From Armigeres subalbatus (lineage: Eukaryota; Arthropoda; Insecta; Diptera; Culicidae), in the NCBI RefSeq assembly GCF_024139115.2, contig NC_085140.1, forward strand, positions 103,676,988 through 103,740,987: a stretch of 64,000 nucleotides of DNA, in the 5' to 3' direction. Position 1 is the first letter of the stretch. Each line of letters starts with the position of its first letter. Made by a program: the position numbers and the translations under genes. The notes beneath the pieces are model-generated. The model was not told the DNA's origin. It saw only the letters and a program-made list of their open reading frames with translations, and made no database searches. Positions 53,511 to 64,000 of this stretch are shown here, one piece after another.

Positions 53511-53938
53511 TTCTATATAATAAAAATGAAATGGTCTGTGTTCGTATCCGCATAGGGGAAGAGGCCCCAAAAGGCCGAAAAACTAAACCTAAGATTTGTA
53601 TGGAAATTTTGCATGGCAGTACACAGCGCGCATTTTCGCCTACTATGCAGGACAACGTCTGCCGGGTCGACTAGTCTTATATATAAAAATGAAATGGTCT
53701 GTGTTCGTATTTGCATAACTCGAAAACGGCTGGATGGATTTTTTTCATTTCTTCAGCAGAAACATTCGTTATAGTTTCCGACGGGTTTATATGATATTTC
53801 CTAAAGCGAAAATTACGAGGAAATTTGAGCAAACCGTGAAAAACTAAAATTGTGATTCCTATGCGAACTTTGCATAGGCAGTTCGCAACGTGCATTTTCG
53901 CCTACTATGCAGGACAACGTCTGCCAGGTCGACTAGTT
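53511..53938 (+). mobile_element. Two adjacent Helitron-like repeats
   Basis: Each starts ATATA.AAAAATGAAATGG with TCTGTGTTCGTAT and ends ACTATGCAGGACAACGTCTG plus GGTCGACTAGT (53674 and 53938). The first is a deleted version (164 bases) of the second (264 bases). Head-to-tail arrangement is common for Helitrons. Class is inferred. Confidence 0.6.
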
Positions 53939-54314
53939 ATTCATAAATCTAAGTTTAAAAACTAAGGCCAACTCTTAATATAATTAATATAGTTATAAAT
54001 TTATATAACGTATATCAGATTGAACTGCACTTCTTTGTAGTTTTCTTCCCGAGCCATTCTTTTCATTCCCGCTATTTATTAGCCACCCGTTAGAATATTG
54101 GGCTACGAAATGGTGAGTTGACATCCGGGAAGGAGCGCCTGACATTACTCTGGTCCTAACAAGTTCCAATACTCACGCTTCCACGGGTCTTCCGATGACA
54201 ATTGACCGCCAGCTAAGGGTTGCGTACTTAGCTGGTAGTGTAGCCTGGGCACTGTTGTCTTTCTGACATCAGCTAGAGTGAGAGGGTGCGTCCTGTGGGG
54301 TCTGTCTATAGGAT
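53939..54314. other. Unassigned stretch, LINE-leader-like
   Basis: Moderately GC-rich from 54090, leading without a visible break into RTE-A 5' leader sequence. No gene was recognised. Confidence 0.4.
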
Positions 54315-54460
54315 GTGGTGGGGTTCGACAGTGGGCTCTGTTGAACTTCTATAAAAAGCTACATGTGTCCCCAAGCAGGCCCTATCAAAGCGACCGTGTG
54401 CCGCTCAAAGCGCACTAGCCTAGTCCTGGTGTTGGGTGGGACTTTAATCAAATTTGACCC
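54315..54460 (+). mobile_element. RTE-A 5' leader fragment
   Basis: AGGATGTGGTGGGGTTCGAC, GACCGTGTGCCGCTCAAAGC and CCTGGTGTTGGGTGGGAC match 56020-56160. Confidence 0.8.
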
Positions 54461-54709
54461 GACTGATCGAGCGTCTGTTTACCAAGGAGGTGCGGTTCTG
54501 GCATCAAGCGGCTGAGTATCAAATGCTATTCCCCGGAAGCTATACGAATAGGGAACCTTGGGCCAACAACCTACTGTTCCCGAAACATAAATTTGTTCGA
54601 GAATCCGATAATGAAAGAATACGGACTGATTTTACGGCAACGACTCTTAGCGCGAAACAACGGACACGAATAGGAACATGGATATAGGAACATGTAACAT
54701 GGATCGGTG

Positions 54710-55030
54710 TTCATCAACAGATGCCTGCGGGATATAATTCGGGCCTGGTGGCATCACAACTGGATCTCAAACAACGAGCTCCATCGTCGTTGTCACCAGA
54801 GGCCGATAGCAACAGAAATTTGGGATCGAAAACGAAATCTGTAAACAAGCATTAGACTGGAACCCAGCGGAATATCGCAGCAGAGGCAGACCCAGAGGCT
54901 CATGGCAGCGAAGCCACAATAAAGAAATAAAAGAAGTCGACCGAAATCTAACCTAGCAACAGGTTAAAGCGATAACGCTCAGGATAAAGATCTTTTGCAC
55001 CACCGGAGGTGTACATGATCCATAAGTAAG
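54710..55030 (+). pseudogene. RTE-B 3' end fragment
   Basis: GTTCATCAACAGATGCCTGC, GGGCCTGGTGGCATCACAAC, ACAAGCATTAGACTGGAACC, AACCTAGCAACAGGTTAAAG and a final CATAAGTAAG. Internal deletions relative to 60640-60860. Confidence 0.85.
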
Positions 55031-55453
55031 TTAAAATTTTAAGTTAAAAAACAAGCCAAGTCCCAGTTGAAATTTAGAGCCATTGAAGAAGTATTGTTTT
55101 ATCTCACCAGCTGCCCAGACTACACTACCAGCTAGATAAGCAACTTTTTAACCTGGCAGTCGATTGTCAACGGCAGACCCGTGGAAAAGTGAGATTAGAG
55201 CTTGTGAGGACAGTGGGGACCACATACACGTTGTAATACCGGATGTCACTTCGTAGGTCGCGTTGAATATTTGCCATGTGATAGTTCAGTCGGCAGTGAA
55301 CTGTCAAGGCCTTCACTAAGCCACTGCAATTCTGTTTAGACAGAGATGGCTTTGTAAACATGCGTGCTCACTGCTGAAAAATATCACAACGATAAGAAGC
55401 AAATGAAGATCCTTCCCCTTTGTTTTTGATGAGATGAACATCGGAGCCATGAG
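55031..55453. other. Unassigned stretch
   Basis: No gene or repeat partner recognised. Confidence 0.4.
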
Positions 55454-55469
55454 ATGAAATCCAGGAGCA

Positions 55470-55954
55470 GTTCCCCTATGTGTAGTGGGGCCACGTCAAA
55501 GAGAATGTTTCCTGGAAGAACTCCAGGAGGGACTCTTGGAAAATCTCAAAGAAGAATTCCTGTAAGAACTTCAGGAGGAGCTCCAGAAGGAATTCCTAAA
55601 GGAACTCCAGACCGGAGTTCCTGGAGGAACTTCAGAAGGAATTCCTGGAGGAACCCTGGAAGGAATTCCTGGAGGAACTCCAGCAGGAATCCATGGGAAA
55701 ATTCGCCTAGAGGACTTCCAGGAAATATCCCAAGAAGAGCTCCAGTGGGAAACTCTGGAAGAACTCCAGGAGGAATTTCCGGAGCAACTTCAGGAGGAAT
55801 TCCTGGTGGAACTCTAGGAGAAATCCCTGGAAGAAGTCCAGGAGGATTTTTTGAACAAACTCCAAGAGGAATTCTTAGAGGAGATCCTGGAGGAACTATA
55901 GGAGAAATTTCTGGTGGCACTCCAGGAGGAACTCCTGGGGGGATGGAGGAGGAA
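55470..55954. repeat. GGAGGAATTCCTGGAGGAACTCC minisatellite
   Basis: About 20 imperfect units of 21-24 bases. Related arrays lie at 59188-59290 (the far side of the inserted RTE-A) and, in the other orientation, at 62170-62510. Collagen-like frames (PGGTPGG) are by-products on both strands. Confidence 0.9.
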
Positions 55955-58900
55955 GCAGGGACTATGTCCAAGGGCTTGACAATCCCTCCCCAGGCCATCT
56001 GCGAGTTGTGGCGCCTGCCAAGGATGTGGTGGGGTTTGACAGTGGGCCCTGTTAAACCTCTATAAACAGCTGCATGAATCCGCAAGTAGGCTCCGCCAAA
56101 GCGACCGTGTGCCGCTCAAAGCGCACAAGCCCAAGTCCTGGTGTTAGGTGGGACGCTAAACAGCCCTGACACGACGGCCCTCCGGCGAGGCAGGAGGTTT
56201 GCGCAGGCCCAATAAGCCGCCTGGAAAACCAATAATTATGAACAATATAAGAGATAATGTGACTCGTTATAATCGGCAAAGACCTAGGCGACGAATAAAG
56301 GATCACGATTGGAAGCTTGGAACATGGAACTGCAAGTCGCTAGGTTTCGTAGGTTGCGACAGGATGATCTACGATGAATTACATCCCCGCAACTTCGACG
56401 TCGTGGCGCTGCAGGAGATTTGCTGGACAGGACAGAAAGTGTGGAAAAGCGGGCATCGGGCGGCTAGCTTCTACCAAAGCTATGGCATCACCAACGAGCT
56501 GGGAACTGGCTTCATAGTGCTGGGTAAGATGCGCCAGCGCGTGATTGGGTGGCAGCCAATCAACGCAAGGATGTGCAAGCTGAGGATTAAAGGCCGTTTC
56601 TTCAACTATAGCATCATCAACGTGCACTGCCCACACGAAGGGAGACCCGACGACGAGAAAGAAGCGTTCTACGCACAGCTGGAGCAGACATACGATGGAT
56701 GCCCACTGCGGGACGTCAAAATCGTTATCGGTGACATGAACGCGCAAGTAGGAAGGGAGGAAATGTATAGACCGGTCATCGGACCAGATAGTCTGCACAC
56801 CGTATCGAATGACAACGGCCAACGATGCATAAACTTCGCAGCCTCCCGGGGAATGGTAGTCCGAAGCACCTTCTTTCCCCGCAAAAATATCCACAAGGCC
56901 ACATGGAGATCACCTAATCAAGAAGCGGAAATCCAAATCTACCACATTCTAATCGACGGTAAATTCTTCTCCGACATCACGAACGTCCTCACTTACCGCA
57001 GTGCGAATATTGAATCCGACCACTACCTCGTTGCAGTATGCCTGCGCTCAAAACTCTCGACGGTGTACAACACGCGTCGAAGTCGGACGCCGCGGCTTAA
57101 CATTGGGCGGCTACAAGACGGTAGACTAGCCCAATAATACGCGCAGCAGCTGGAAGTGGCACTCCCAACGGAAGAGCAGCTAGGCGCAGCGTCTCTTGAA
57201 GATGGCTGGAGAGATATTCGATCCGCCATTGGTAGCACCGCAACCGCTGCACTTGGCACGGTGCCCCGGATCAGAGAAACGACTGGTATGACGGCGAATG
57301 GTAGCAGTTAGTGGAAGAGAAGAATGCAGCATGGGCGAGATTGCTGCAACACCGCACGAGGGCGAACGAGGCACGATATAAACAGGCGCGGAACAGACAA
57401 AACTCGATTTTCCGGAGGAAAAAGCGCCAGCAGGAAGATCGAGACCGTGAAGAAACGGAGCAACTGTACCGCGCTAATAAGACACAAAAGTTCTATGAGA
57501 AGTTGAATTGTTCACGTAAGGGCCACGTGCCACAGCCTGATATGTGTAAGGACATAAACGGGAACCTTCTTACGAACGAGCGTGAGGTGATCCAAAGGTG
57601 GCGGCAGCACTACGAAGAACACCTGAATGGCGATGTGGCAGACGAAAATGGCGGTATGGTGATGGACCTGGGGGAACGCGCGCAGGACATAATTCTACCG
57701 GCTCCGGATCTCCAGGAAATCCAGGAGGAGATTGGCCGGCTGAAGAACAACAAAGCCCCTGGGGTTGACCAACTACCAGGAGAGCTATTTAAACACGGTG
57801 GTGAGGCACTGGCTAGAGCGCTGCACTGGGTTATTACCAAAATTTGGGATGAGGAAGTTTTGCCGCAGGAGTGGATGGAAGGTGTCGTGTGTCCCAAAAG
57901 GGTGATAAGCTGGATTGTAGCAACTACCGCGCAATCACATTGATGAACGCCGCCTACAAGGTACTCTCCCAAATTTTATGCCGTCGACTAGCACCAATTG
58001 CAAGGGAGTTCGTGGGGCAGTACCAGGCGGGTTTTATGGGCGAACGCTCCACCACGGACCAGGTGTTCGCCATTCGCCAAGTACTGCAGAAATGCCGAGA
58101 ATAAAACGTGCTCACACATTATCTATTCATCGACTTCAAAGCCGTATATGATACAATTGATCGGGACCAGCTATGGCAGCTAATGCACGAAAACGGATTT
58201 TCGGATAAACTAACGCGGTTGATCAAAGCGACGATGGATCGGGTGATGTGCGTAGTTCGAGTTTCAGGGGCATTCTCGAGTCCCTTCGAAACCCGCAGAG
58301 GGTTACGGCAAGGTGATGGTCTTTCGTCTCTGCTATTCAACATCGTTTTGGAAGGGGTAATACGAAGAGCAGGGATTAACACGAGTGGTACGATTTTCAA
58401 TAAGTCCGTCCAGCTATTTGATTTCGCCGACGACATAGATATTATGGCACGTAACTTTGAGAAGATGGAGGAAGCCTACATCAGACTGAAGAGGGAAGCC
58501 AAGAAGAACAATGTGAGCCACCCACCGCGAGTTGGCATCGGTGGTGACGAAATCGAGGTGGTAGAAGAATTTGTGCACTTGGGCTCACTGGTAACTGCCG
58601 AAAATGATACCAGCAGAGAAATTCGGAGACGCATAGTGGCTGGAAATCGTACATACTTTGGACTCCGCAAGACGCTCCGAACGAATAGAGTTCGCCGCCG
58701 TACCAAACTGACAATCTTCAAAACGCTCATTAGACCGGTAGTCCTCTACGGACACGAGACCTGGACGATGCTCGTGGAGGACCAACGCGCACTCGGAGTT
58801 TTCGAAAGGAAAATGCTGCGTACCATCTATGGTGGGGTGCAGATGGCGGACGGTACGTGGAGGAGGCGAATGAACCACGAGTGTTGCATCAGCTGTTGGG

Positions 58901-59187
58901 AGAACCATCCATCGTTCACACCGCGAAAATCGGAAGACTGCGGTGGGCCGGGCACGTAGCCAGAATGTCGGACAATAACCCGGTGAAAATGGTTCTCGAC
59001 AACGATCCGACAGGCACAAGAAGGCGAGGTGCGCAGCGGGCAAGGTGGATCGATCAGGTGGAAGATGACTTGCGGACCCTCCGTAGACTGCGTGGTTGGC
59101 GACGTGTAGCCATGGACCGAACCGAATGGAGAAGACTCTTATATATCGCACAGGCCACTTCGGCCTTAGTCTGAATAAATAAAATAA
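55955..59187 (+). pseudogene. Full-length RTE-A LINE with 12 bp target duplication
   Basis: ATGGAGGAGGAA at 55943-55954 and 59188-59199 flanks a 3.2 kb copy from GCAGGGACTATG to an AATAAATAAAATAA tail. The endonuclease frame (56199-57137) has LGTWNCKSL, LQEICWTGQ, INVHCPHEG, VIGDMNAQVGRE and IESDHYLVAV. A stop replaces two codons near 57135. The linker/RT frame (57311-57943) has RLKNNKAPGVDQLPGELF. A deletion of about 7 bases near 57893 breaks PIYKKGD. The palm frame (58108-58959) has IDFKAVYDTID, TRRGLRQGDGLS and FADDIDIMA, then ETWTMLVEDQRAL. The tail WAGHVARMSDNNPVKMV and RARWIDQVEDDLRTLRRLRG is in another frame (58857-59174). Four or so lesions separate it from an intact frame. Confidence 0.93.
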
Positions 59188-59292
59188 ATGGAGGAGGAAT
59201 TCCTAAAATGTCTCTAAAAGGAACTCCTGGAGGAGTTCTAGGAGAAATTCCTGGAGGAATTCTAGGAGAAATTCCTAAAAGAACTTCACGTG
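59188..59292. repeat. Minisatellite, right part
   Basis: Continuation of the GGAGGAATTCC array displaced by the RTE-A insertion. Confidence 0.85.
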
Positions 59293-59607
59293 CCTAAAAG
59301 AGTACACGTGTTATACATGCCGGTGTATTTACTGTGCGCACACCCCTCTGGCTCCAGCGTGTATTATTTCCAGCTTCACAGTATAGCCGGGCAATCAGTG
59401 CAGAATGCTGAATGCTTCCAATGACTTGGTAGCCAAATGGCGTCAGACGGCGGTACTAAGATCGACATAGGCGCACGGATCAAGAAAGCAAGGACGAGTT
59501 TAAGAAACAACTGGAAAAACAGGTCGATAAGTGAACGCACCAAAATACGATTTTTCCACTCTAACGTGAAATCTGTGCTGCTATACGCTACCGAAACATG
59601 GTGTGTT

Positions 59608-60613
59608 AGGGACGTTCCGATACTTCAAAATATCGATATTTGATTCGATACGATACTCGAATCAAAGTATCGATATCACCGATATATTGGAATAAAAATA
59701 TCGATATATCGGAAAATCATATGATATTTCATAAACATTAAGAAGATATTTGTTGTAGTTATTCAATTTCTATCGCATTACCCCTTTACAAAAATAATTA
59801 GAAATGACTATTTTTTATTACTGAATCATCGGCAGCAGCGATCGTCGTAGTTACAATTCGTAACTTCTTCGAAAAAAACAACTAAAATTTCAAAAATCCA
59901 TCTACAAAAGGAATTTATCTTTGGTTTCTAAAGGAAATTTCCTTGAATTTCGGCAGGATTCTCTTCGATCCCCACGGGACATTCTTTAACATTTACGTAA
60001 AAATTCCCGTCTCATTAACTTCCTTGAAAAATAAAAGAAAATAACTGAACTACCGGAAATTCTAACAGGAAATTCTTTTTTAGAATTTCTATAGAAATTT
60101 CGAAATTTCTACCAGAAAACCCAACTTTCTAAGGAAATTCATTCTTTTGAACTTCGGAAGAAAATTTCCACATTTCTATTTCCACAAAACTGTTCCAAAT
60201 TTTTGAAATTAAATTATCTAAATTCCCATAAGAACACGTCAAACATACAATTGAATTCGCGTGACGATTCAATGACATATTGACAATGACAACGGCGCGC
60301 CAATTCAAAGTGTTGAGTTGCCAAAACTGTTTGTGCTGGTAGCGCATACCTCATCAGCGCTACCGTGAAAAATAATCTTCACTATTAAAAATACGGCACA
60401 TCAGATCCATTTTGAAGTAATTTATTCCAATAAACAAAATATTTAGATACTATTGTCATTTTTGGGATAGTTTGTTCAGATTCAATATATCGATATCGAA
60501 AGCAAAAATATCGATATGACCGATATATTGAATACAAAATATCGATACAAAAATATCGGATATCGAAACAAATATATCGATATTCCGATATATCGGAAGT
60601 ATCGGAACGTCCT
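59608..60613. mobile_element. 1.0 kb TIR element with ATCGATAT repeats, hAT-like
   Basis: Termini AGGGACGTTCCGATACTTC and the complement of GAAGTATCGGAACGTCCT. Both subterminal zones are dense in ATATCGATAT. Flanking octamers GGTGTGTT and TATGTGTA match at five positions, a decayed duplication at best; removing the element restores the RTE-B GTGTATCAG. The interior has no transposase. Confidence 0.75.
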
Positions 60614-60869
60614 TATGTGTATCAGTACAGAACACTCAACGGCTGCAGGTGTTCATCAACAGATGCCTGCGGTAGTGCGTTATATAATTCGGGCCTGGTG
60701 GCCTCGCAACTGCATCTCAAACAACGAGCTCCATCGTCATTGTCACCAGAGACCAATAGCAACAGAAATTCGGGATCGGAAGTGGGGCTGGGTCGGCCAC
60801 ACCTTTCGTAGGAGTGGACACGAAATCTGTAAACAAGCATTAGACTGGAACCCAGCGTGACATTGCAGC

Positions 60870-61990
60870 TGGAGTCCGGATTCTTGCTGGTTACTGACTA
60901 CATGCAGGAACCGGCTTAGTGTGTGATGGTTCAAGCACAGAGAACAGACATACAAGTCCGTTTTCAATAGTGTGTAAGGAATTTAACGGACGTTTTGAAA
61001 CGCAACGCAAGTGGCAATCTCGTGGAGGCGCTGGCATCGCATAGTATCTCATCAAGAAGCTGTCAAAATTTTAGGCGCCACCTCCCACCATAAACATGAA
61101 CAACAGATCCTCTTTCTTACTCTGGTTTTGATTCCATATTTAATGTTTCTTTCTCACACTAACGCAAGCGATTTATTTGCCATCATGGAGCGCATGGTTT
61201 GTTTTGTGACCCTTTCCATTAGCGTCACAACCAGCAGCGAAGCACTAAAGGATGAAAAGGCCATAATTTGTGCTCACATTTTAAGTTTATTTCGCTAGAA
61301 ATTAGACAGCATTGAATTTCATTAAATCAGCTTCACAATTAATTTTCTACTTTTTTCATTGCTACTAATGACATTGATAGAAAATATTTTACGTCTCATA
61401 GAAATTGCAATCAATCAGGAGAATAAAGCTGATGCTGAAATCACAGTAAACTGGACATACTTCAGCAAATCATTTCGCTGTAACTAGAATTCAGATTTTG
61501 GTGTGCAAATATATTCATGATTTTTCAATTATTCATGCCCCGTCTAGTCTTTCAATTCACGTTATGTATAGAAATATAACTGAATAACTGTTTTAGAACA
61601 CTATCTCTCTTCGACAGTAGTTAAAACTTTTATAAGCATATAATTTTTCACCAATATGAGAAGTGGCTTGAGTAGCAGAAACTCTACTTGAATGTTTGAA
61701 GGTACGAAAAAGTGTTTTGCAAAAAATATTTTTTTACCTCGTTGGTTCCATAGTGCCTGAAAAATAAACATCAACAGTTATCACGTGCTGAAAGAGGCGG
61801 CAAGCTTGGTATCATTTTGGCGCGCAATGTTTGTTTGATGCAATATGACAGCTAGTACGCTTGTCGCCATGAAAGACACCTAGCGCCACCAAACGACGTA
61901 TTGCCACAGTCAGTATTCAACGTACTTTGATTTACACAGCTTTTTGAGTAAAATTTGTTCTAGCCTGGATGTCTGTTATCTGTGGTTCAA
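60870..61990. mobile_element. 1.1 kb insertion in RTE-B, class unknown
   Basis: Bounded by GACATTGCAGC (60859-60869) and GACACTACAGC (61991-62001), an imperfect 11 bp duplication. The inside has no terminal inverted repeat I can see and only one 95-codon frame (61011-61298) with no family. Confidence 0.55.
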
Positions 61991-62169
61991 GACACTACAG
62001 CAGCAGAGGCAGACCCAGAAGTTCATTGCGGCGAAGCTTCCAAAAAAGAAATGAAAGAAGACGACCGAAATCTAACCGGGCAACAGGTTGAAGCGATAGC
62101 TGGACATCGCTCAGGATGGAGATCTTTCAAGTCGGCCCTTTGCACCACCGGACCCATAAGTAAGTTCAT

Positions 62170-62515
62170 CTAGAATTTCTTCCTGGAATTCCTCTGAGAA
62201 TACCTCCTGATATGTCTCCAGAAATTCCTCATGGATTTTTCCCAGAAATTCCTCCAGCAGTTTTTTCAGATATTTCGGAGTTCGTTCAGGTTTTCCTCCT
62301 GGAGTTCCTTCAGGAATTCCTCGAGGAGTTCCTGCAAGATTTCCTTCAGAAGTTGCTCCTGGAGTTCTAACAAGAATTCCTCTTAGAGTTCCTATAGAAA
62401 TTTCTCCTTAGGGAAAGCCTCTTGAAGTTACTCCTGGAATTGCTCTAAGAATTCTTCCTGAAGTTCCTCCAGAAATCCCTCCTGGAGTTCCTCCAACATT
62501 GGCGTCACGTCACTC
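62170..62515. repeat. CCTGGAATTCCTC minisatellite
   Basis: About 15 imperfect units of 21-24 bases, the complement of the GGAGGAATTCC array at 55470. Confidence 0.88.
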
Positions 62516-63000
62516 CACTCGTAGAATAAGCCCAAGTAAATTTCCTTGTACCACAAACATATTTTTTCATTCCGCGTTGCATCGAATGTCTTTTTTGATA
62601 ATTTTTTCGGCAAAGTATCAAACTTGTCGTTGCAAAATGTCAAGTCCGAGTAATATAGACACTTTCAGATTTTGAATGCCAATCACTTCCGTTGCCATTA
62701 ATAAATTAAGTGTTTGCAAAGCGTTTACTGATTATACTGAGTAAAAATATACGAGAAAGACAAAAAAACAAGATTGTTTAAAAAATATACATTCCTGTTC
62801 TGATATTCAACTACGGTTAGATTTAAACGAAGTTGGAACATTATTCGACCAGAATAAAAAAACAATAAATGTGACTGTCCACATATATTTTTGCTCCCAT
62901 ACTTTTATGCTCCTAAATTCAGCCAATGAGAGCTCAAACGATAATTCTTTTGTAAACCATTCCTAAATAAAATTTGGATATTAGGCAAAACAGTTGATCA
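62516..63000. other. Unassigned stretch
   Basis: No gene or repeat partner recognised. Confidence 0.4.
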
Positions 63001-63007
63001 AATTGTC

Positions 63008-63714
63008 GTAGATGGTTAGAAAGCAGGCGCCAGTTGGTTGTAGTTGCTCTTGGGTAGATTAAGGCATATTGTTATGGATGTATTGTATATACCTATTGTT
63101 GAAAAGTGAGAACTGCAACTGTTGGTATCAGTCAGTAACCTACCGTGAAGTGAAAGGGAACTCTAGTATTTGTTGTTCTTTGTGAGGGGGTTCCATTGTT
63201 CTGCCCAACAGGCTCTGGGCCCAGCACCGTTCTGGATCTACATCTTAGTGGGATGGATTGACCGTCGACGTTACAGCAATGGGATCATGGATCGGCCTCG
63301 TAAGTCGTGGGTAGCGCCGGACGGAATGCTTTATTAGGTCGGAACGTTCGGTAGGATTCTGGCTGGTCAGCAGGAGTCCAAGAGAAGCTGGTCGGTAGAG
63401 CATCGAGAGGCGTCGTACAAGCATCGGAATCGGGCCACTTGAACGGGCGCATGTGCTAGTTGGCGTACACACTTCGGAGTGAGGGCCATTTTTACGAGAA
63501 ATTGGACCAGAAATTTCGTCGAGGAGGAGCTCAGGACTAGATGCTCAGTGTTAGGAGGAGCCATGACAGTAGCGAGACGTGCACACTGAGGAGCAGTGTT
63601 GGAATATCAGGTAGTGTGCGACGCTTCGCTGTAGATCGTAGATGGATAAGGCGCCGTATAGTTGTAGTTGCTCTTTGGTATAGATTAGGAAAGTTGTTAT
63701 TGATGAGTGTAGAG
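63008..63714 (+). repeat. Direct repeat pair about 630 bp apart
   Basis: 63008-63082 and 63636-63714 share GTAGATGG, GGCGCC, GTTGTAGTTGCTCTT, GGTATAGATTA/GGGTAGATTA and TTGTTAT.GATG. The interval is GC-richer with small minus-strand frames of no family. Could be two LTR-like ends or two units of a long tandem repeat. Confidence 0.5.
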
Positions 63715-63718
63715 TAGA

Positions 63719-63932
63719 GTGGGGCAAGAGTACGCACTACGTACGCAGCTTTTGCATATCAAATCAGTGTCGATGATTCATATACTCTACCTTTATGTTA
63801 TCCAGTGAAAAAAATATTGAAATTATTGAGATTCGTTTTAGTAGAACCCTTATTGCAAGACAAGTGAAAAACGCACTCTTACCCCACCGGTGGGGTAAAA
63901 GTGCGCATCGAGATGTAAGAGTACGCATTTAT
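63719..63932. mobile_element. MITE pair with GTGGGGTAAGAGTGCGC-type ends
   Basis: GTGGGGCAAGAGTACGCACT at 63719 and AAACGCACTCTTACCCCAC (ends about 63888) are inverted. A second GGTGGGGTAAAAGTGCGCAT starts directly after, so another copy may begin there. Confidence 0.6.
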
Positions 63933-64000
63933 CCAATCATGTGCTTTAAGTATATATTAACACAAATAAGAGTTAATAACATTTAATTGATGTTTAATGA

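Larger units (their letters stand above)
59425..62165 (+). pseudogene. RTE-B 3' half, split by two insertions
   Basis: Host pieces: 59425-59607, 60614-60869 and 61991-62165. They read DGGTKIDIGARIKKARTS, ISERTKIRFFHSNVKSVLLY and ATETWC. After the first insertion come STEHSTAAGVHQQM, YIIRAWWPRNCISNNELHRH, KWGWVGHTFRRSGHEICKQA and LDWNPA. After the second come AEADPEVHCGEASKKE-like sequence, NLTGQQVEAIAGHRSGWRSF and a CATAAGTAAG tail. Confidence 0.85.

Noticed and set aside
55454..56085. Collagen-like frame (PGGTPGG) and its opposite-strand partner
   Set aside because: Minisatellite with a unit of 21-24 bases; open on both strands; no signal peptide or other collagen features.
56379..56902. 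171-codon and 77-codon minus-strand frames
   Set aside because: Shadows of the RTE-A endonuclease frame on the plus strand.
58585..59151. 188-codon minus-strand frame
   Set aside because: Shadow of the RTE-A reverse transcriptase tail.

Overview
The window is nuclear DNA of a mosquito, most likely a culicine of the Aedes type. The evidence is low gene density, spliceosomal introns with GT..AG borders, tRNA-derived SINEs resembling Feilai, abundant RTE-type and Jockey-type retrotransposons, and an extreme density of MITEs and foldback elements. Species cannot be fixed from the sequence alone. No bacterial operon, CRISPR array or viral gene was recognised. RTE-A and RTE-B below are my own labels for two RTE-like LINE families.

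Three host genes are supported. (1) The last four exons of a type I diacylglycerol kinase on the + strand (16006-17560), with its 3'UTR. (2) A single-exon ARL14EP-like gene on the - strand (49242-49772). (3) A complete three-exon METTL25-like methyltransferase gene on the + strand (50982-52503). Genes 2 and 3 are divergent and about 1.2 kb apart, with a SINE between them. The DGK exons lie alone in a repeat-rich landscape, and the upstream exons are not visible here.

Layout. 1-10 kb: an RTE-A scrap, two satellite arrays (about 143 and 132 bp units), nested foldback/hAT/TA-type MITEs, two TTAA-flanked foldbacks, a Helitron-like repeat, a decayed RTE-A copy and a 1.1 kb terminal-inverted-repeat (TIR) element. 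10-15.2 kb: MITEs, a SINE fragment, about 675 bp of nearly pure (ATTT)n, and an RTE-B copy broken by a hAT-type MITE and by a 1.5 kb polypurine-cored mobile element. 16-19 kb: DGK 3' end. 19-30 kb: nested TA-type, T-tract and hAT elements and several RTE-B fragments. 30.3-33.2 kb: repeat-poor DNA. 33.2-37 kb: a minisatellite hosting a second polypurine element, then a 2 kb foldback nest that includes a 700 bp inverted repeat carrying a tRNA-like sequence in each arm. 37-46.6 kb: Jockey ORF1 and ORF2 remnants, the latter split by a nearly full-length RTE-A with a 14 bp target-site duplication. 46.9-48.6 kb: a duplicated TIR unit with a small membrane-peptide frame. 49-52.5 kb: the two housekeeping-type genes. 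53-64 kb: Helitron-like repeats, a GGAATTCC-type minisatellite hosting a full-length RTE-A (12 bp target-site duplication), RTE-B pieces split by insertions, and small repeats.

The genes do not form a pathway. The biology of the window is its transposon stratigraphy: paired copies inside the window give filled and empty sites, so several element ends and target-site duplications can be read exactly. The most unusual items are the polypurine element with an 8 bp duplication, the tRNA-like inverted repeat, the T-tract-targeting element, and the duplicated TIR unit with a conserved hydrophobic reading frame. All are proposals from reading one window by eye.
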